In this document: positions 60,386 to 64,000 of the stretch, one piece after another
Layout: every line of letters begins with the position of its first letter
Position numbering within the stretch: position 1 is the first letter of the stretch
DNA from: Pycnopodia helianthoides
Lineage: Eukaryota; Echinodermata; Asteroidea; Forcipulatida; Asteriidae
Direction of reading: 5' to 3'
NCBI GenBank assembly: GCA_032158295.1
Contig: CM063249.1
Coordinates: 12,528,139 to 12,592,138 of the forward strand
Length of the DNA stretch: 64,000 bases
The notes under the pieces: model-generated
Database searches by the model: none
Seen by the model: only the letters and a program-made list of their open reading frames with translations
What the model was told of the DNA's origin: nothing
Position numbers and translations under genes: made by a program

Positions 60386-63300
60386 CTATAGTGATGAGGG
60401 GAAAACGAAACAGTGGCGGGAAATTCAAAACTGGACAAGACAGGATAGTGGCATATTCAAGTTAAATAACGAGTGATTTGATGAGAGAAACAAAGCGTAT
60501 GGATTGGAAATGAGTCTGGGAGGGGAACTTACACAATTAAGTTAGAAAACGATGGGATTTAAAACATTGTCGAAGAGCTCTTTGATGAAGGAAACTAAAA
60601 GGATTCAATACATATGACAAGGACGATTGGAGAGAAGGGCAATAGGGATAAATAGGGGCATTTGGTGAGATGATCTGGGGGGAAATATCAACAGTTGTGA
60701 CAATAGAATGCATACTATTTAAACTCCCAGTTATGTTTGTTAGTAAGAAGCACAAATTATGTCAAAATTTTGGGTTTGGAATACAAAAGTTAACATTTAT
60801 TTGGGAATTACTAATAGTACTGTGACTCCAACTCAAACTGTGATGAGAACTTAGATAATTGTTTCCCCTGTTGTATTTTATTTACCTCGTCCGAGTTGAG
60901 AACGACGAATCCCGGTCCTTCTCCTGCGGCCATACCCAGGAGTTCAGGCATGTTGATATCTGCCTCATCAGGCTCCTCGGCATCCTGAAAAAAAATAAAC
61001 AAATAATTCAGAAACATTATTTTGTTAATTGTCGTAGTTTGAGATTGGTTCATCGCCGTGACCGTCGTTCATTCAAATCATTTCACCATCACAGAGTATA
61101 TCACTATCTAACTAGATTGCTTTACGAGTACTGTGTGCTTTTTTTTTTTTGAAATATATATTTTTTAAACAGGTAACAGTGTTACGATATTTTGTAATTG
61201 AAGCATTTTTTGCTTTATACAAAAGTCAAAATAATCTTGAGACTAGAAGCCACTTTTATTAGTATGATAAGTATTGCAAATTAAAGTGAGCCTTCGAACA
61301 CCAGTTCGATTTCAATATTACTTGAAATGAAATCAATAAAGTTATTCTTTTTTAAACATGCTTTTTTACCACACCATCAAAATTTATTAGTATGATAAGT
61401 ATTAATGTATATTCGGTTTGCGGTAACACCATGTGTGTTACCGCACGTGGTGTTACCGCAAACCGAATATACATTGATACCTCACCATGCAATGCCTTAA
61501 AAACCATGATAAGTATTACAAATTAAAGTGAACTTTCGAATACCAGTTTGATTTCAATATTACTTTAAATTGAAATCAATACAGTAAAAAACAACTATGT
61601 TTTACCACCCATCAATGGTTTGCTTAAGATTTTGGTTTGGTTTTGTGATTGTTAAGCTGTTTTTTGTTTGTTTCCTTTCTTACATCATCGACCGCGTTGA
61701 AGTAGACCGCGGGGTGTGGTGCCTGGATCGTCCCAAGAAGTTCTCGGCCATCGCTCAGAGCCTCAATGGGATTGTCCTGTAAAGAGAGTAAATCATTTAA
61801 GCAGTGGTCATGTTCCCCATGGCTAGTAATGTTCGATGAATCAAGATGAAGAAGGGGCCAGACTATAAGTGTCAAGCCTCATGTTGATGGATGAGGTTGT
61901 AAGGAACTTGGGGATTTGAGTTGAGATAGTTTGCTGTAATTTGGCTTCGAAGTCAACCAGATGGAGTGGTTGGGTTAGATTTTCCTTGGATATCAATGTT
62001 CATTTAATCAAGATGAAGAAGGGGCCGGACTAGTATGAAGCCTCAATTTGATGGATGAGGGTTGTATAGAAGGAACTTTGAGGTTTGAGTTGTTTAGTTT
62101 GCTGTAGTTTGGCTTCGAAGTCAACCAGATGGAGTGGTTGGATTAGATTTTCCTTGGATATCAATGTTCATTTAATCAAGATGAAGAAGGGGCCAGACTA
62201 GTATGAAGCCTCAATTTGATGGATGAGGGTTGTATAGAAGGAACTTTGAGGTTTGAGTTGTTTAGTTTGCTGTAGTTTGGCTTCGAAGTCAACCAGATGG
62301 AGTGGTTGGGTTAGATTGTCTTTGGATATCAATGTTCATTTAATCAAGATGAAGAAGGGGCCAGACTAGAATGAAGCCTCAATTTGACGGATGAGGGTTG
62401 TATAGAAGGAACTTGGAGGTTTGAGTTGTTTAGTTTGCTGTATAGTTTGGCTTCGAAGTCAACCAGATGGAGTGGTTGGATTAGATTGTCCTTGGATATC
62501 AATGTTCATTTAATCAAGATGAAGAAGGGGCCAGACTAGTATGAAGCCTCAATTTGATGGATGAGGGTTGTATAGAAGGAACTTTGAGGTTTGAGTTGCT
62601 TAGTTTGCTGCAATTTGACTTCGAAGTCAACCAGATTGAGTGGTTGGGTTAGATTTTCCTTGGATATCAATGTTCATTTAATCAAGATGAAGAAGGGGCC
62701 AGACTAGTATGAAGCCTCAATTTGATGGATGAGGGTTGTATAGAAGGAACTTGGAGGTTTGAGTTGTTTAGTTTGCTGTATAGTTTGGCTTCGAAGTCAA
62801 CCAGATGGAGTGGTTGGATTAGATTGTCCTTGGATATCAATGTTCATTTAATCAAGATGAAGAAGGGGCCAGACTAGTATGAAGCCTCAATCTGATGGAT
62901 GAGGGTTGTATAGAAGGAACTTTGAGGTTTGAGTTGTTTAGTTTGCTGTAGTTTGGCTTCGAAGTCAACCAGATGGAGTGGTTGGGTTAGATTTTCCTTG
63001 GATATCAATGTTCATTTAATCAAGATGAAGAAGGGGCCAGACTAGTATGAAGCCTCAATTTGATGGATGAGGTTGTATGGAAGGAACTTGGAGGTTTGAG
63101 TGGGTTGTTTGGTTTAACTAAGCCTCTCTTTATAAAACTCTTATTCTTATTTTGTTATTTTCTACAACTTATGAACACAAAAAAGTAAGTAATTTAAAAA
63201 AAGTATAATTAAAAAGCAGGCGAAAAAATAAATAACAAGGAAGCATTGAAATCAAAAAAAGTTACGAGGAAGATGTTTGAAGTCCAAGGACTTATGAAAC

Positions 63301-63824
63301 ACTCCCTTTGACCCCCTCCCCCCTCCCCAGAGAAACACATTGTCAGGGGGATGAACCACTAAGGCAAGAAGTTGGGTACGAACCTTCAACTCCTGTCGAA
63401 CAATCTCAATGGCCTTCTCCCTGATCTTCTTCTCTCTGATCAGATCCTCAGAGATGGTGTCATCATGGAACATCCACCGTGGAGGATGTCGGCCACCTTG
63501 CGGGGCAAACTTGGGGTGAAGTTTTGAGACATTAGTTCAATCATTGATAATAAAGTGGAACAAACGAAGGCACGAACAATATGTGCCTAAGACCCCTCCC
63601 ACTAAGCTAAGATCTCCAGAATAACCTTCTCCTGCTCGGCCCTTTGGGAAAAAAAGTACCATGGAATCATCTCACAATATCCACATTGCTCAAAAGTACT
63701 GATACTGGTATTCTCAGCGAAACATTTGTTTTCGTTCTTCGCACAGTAATAAGTAAATAAGAAATTATACTCACCCACTTCGACGTCACTTTCATTGGTC
63801 TCCCTAAAAGTGAACATTTTAAGG
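60296..63824 (-). CDS. Unrecognised protein gene, copy B (two frameshifts)
   Basis: Exons in transcription order: about 63782-63824 (1-nt loss), 63384-63509 (1-nt loss), 61684-61776 (intact), 60886-60984 (intact), 60296-60385 (intact, TAG). Same product as copy A. The intact exon 61684-61776 supplies the segment copy A lacks, DNPIEALSDGRELLGTIQAP then HPAVYFNAVDD. Confidence 0.7.
60886..60984 (-). CDS. Copy B, acidic exon
   Basis: Identical coding sequence to 53151-53249. Confidence 0.82.
61258..61585. repeat. 72-bp palindrome between direct repeats (copy B)
   Basis: Palindrome at 61404-61475, same context as in copy A, near-identical. Confidence 0.85.
61684..61776 (-). CDS. Copy B, intact exon DNPIEALSD
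   Basis: Acceptor CTTTACAG, donor GTAAGA. 93 nt, phase 0 both sides; encodes DNPIEALSDGRELLGTIQAP and HPAVYFNAVDD. Confidence 0.85.
61826..63110. repeat. 168-bp minisatellite in intron (copy B)
   Basis: Eight units with anchor positions 61843, 62010, 62178, 62346, 62516, 62684, 62854 and 63022, so the period is 168 (170 in two units that have an extra TATAG). Unit order and variants are not the same as in copy A. Confidence 0.93.
63384..63509 (-). pseudogene. Copy B, frameshifted charged-helix exon
   Basis: 126 nt where copy A has 127. GGAACATCC replaces GGAACGATCC, which breaks the frame in the GGSFHDD region. Splice sites are conserved. Confidence 0.8.
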
Positions 63825-64000
63825 GGAAATAGAATCAATCAAACAAACTAATAGTCAAAATGGTATTCAAATATTCTCTTCGAAAGTCTGTTAATTAAAG
63901 TTTTTGATTCTAGATTCAATGGAGTTAAAGTAATGAATTGTCATTTTCATTTTTCTCAACTTTGTGAAGGCTAATAATTTTCGTTTCGACCCAGTCCTTT

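Larger units (their letters stand above)
57440..64000. repeat. Large duplicated block, copy B (runs off the window)
   Basis: Starts directly after the gap with GCAAAATGTTGG, the 49733 position of copy A, and continues to the window edge. The start coincides with the contig edge, so the real left border is unknown. Confidence 0.95.

Overview
The window is eukaryotic, AT-rich, intron-dominated and packed with dispersed repeats. I infer a marine deuterostome, most likely an echinoderm and probably a sea star. The reasons are the dense TTAA-flanked miniature elements, the tRNA-derived SINEs and the (TTAGGG)n telomere-type repeat. This is a judgement from the style of the repeats, not a database match. 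The window contains one 100-N gap (57340-57439).

Plus strand, 8.6-36.6 kb: the 3' two thirds of a rabphilin-3A/DOC2-family gene. I assembled eleven coding exons (8620-8712, 16171-16353, 20132-20188, 25220-25414, 28920-29074, 30220-30329, 31372-31498, 32777-32931, 34871-34952, 35811-35907, 36493-36620). All splice phases fit, giving about 459 residues and ending at TGA 36618-36620. The first four exons encode a Ser-rich acidic/basic linker; the last seven encode two tandem Ca2+-type C2 domains. The N-terminal part (a Rab-binding zinc-finger domain if this is a rabphilin) is not visible here and would lie upstream.

Minus strand, 52.5-64 kb: an unrecognised gene whose exons appear twice, on either side of the N gap. 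The protein has an acidic C-terminal half, and a candidate transmembrane exon lies upstream in one copy only. The two copies (49733-56125 and 57440-64000) are nearly identical over more than 6 kb, including introns, a 168-bp minisatellite and a hairpin element. Each copy has lesions in different exons. Unmerged haplotypes or noisy assembly of one locus explains this better than two working genes.

The rest is repeat landscape. There are about twelve TTAA-bounded miniature elements, some abutting tip to tip, and several fold-back families: TAGGACTAG, GGGCCCAATTTCAT, GCCGTGTCCGAAT, and a 586-bp giant hairpin. tRNA-derived SINEs are present, one with a clear tRNA-Leu-like head. Minisatellites of 75, 76, 49 and 168 bp occur; the 49-bp array carries an AP-1-type TGAGTCA in most units. 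There is also a short interstitial telomeric block. No CRISPR, operon or prokaryotic feature is present, and I found no protein-coding transposon that I could call firmly.
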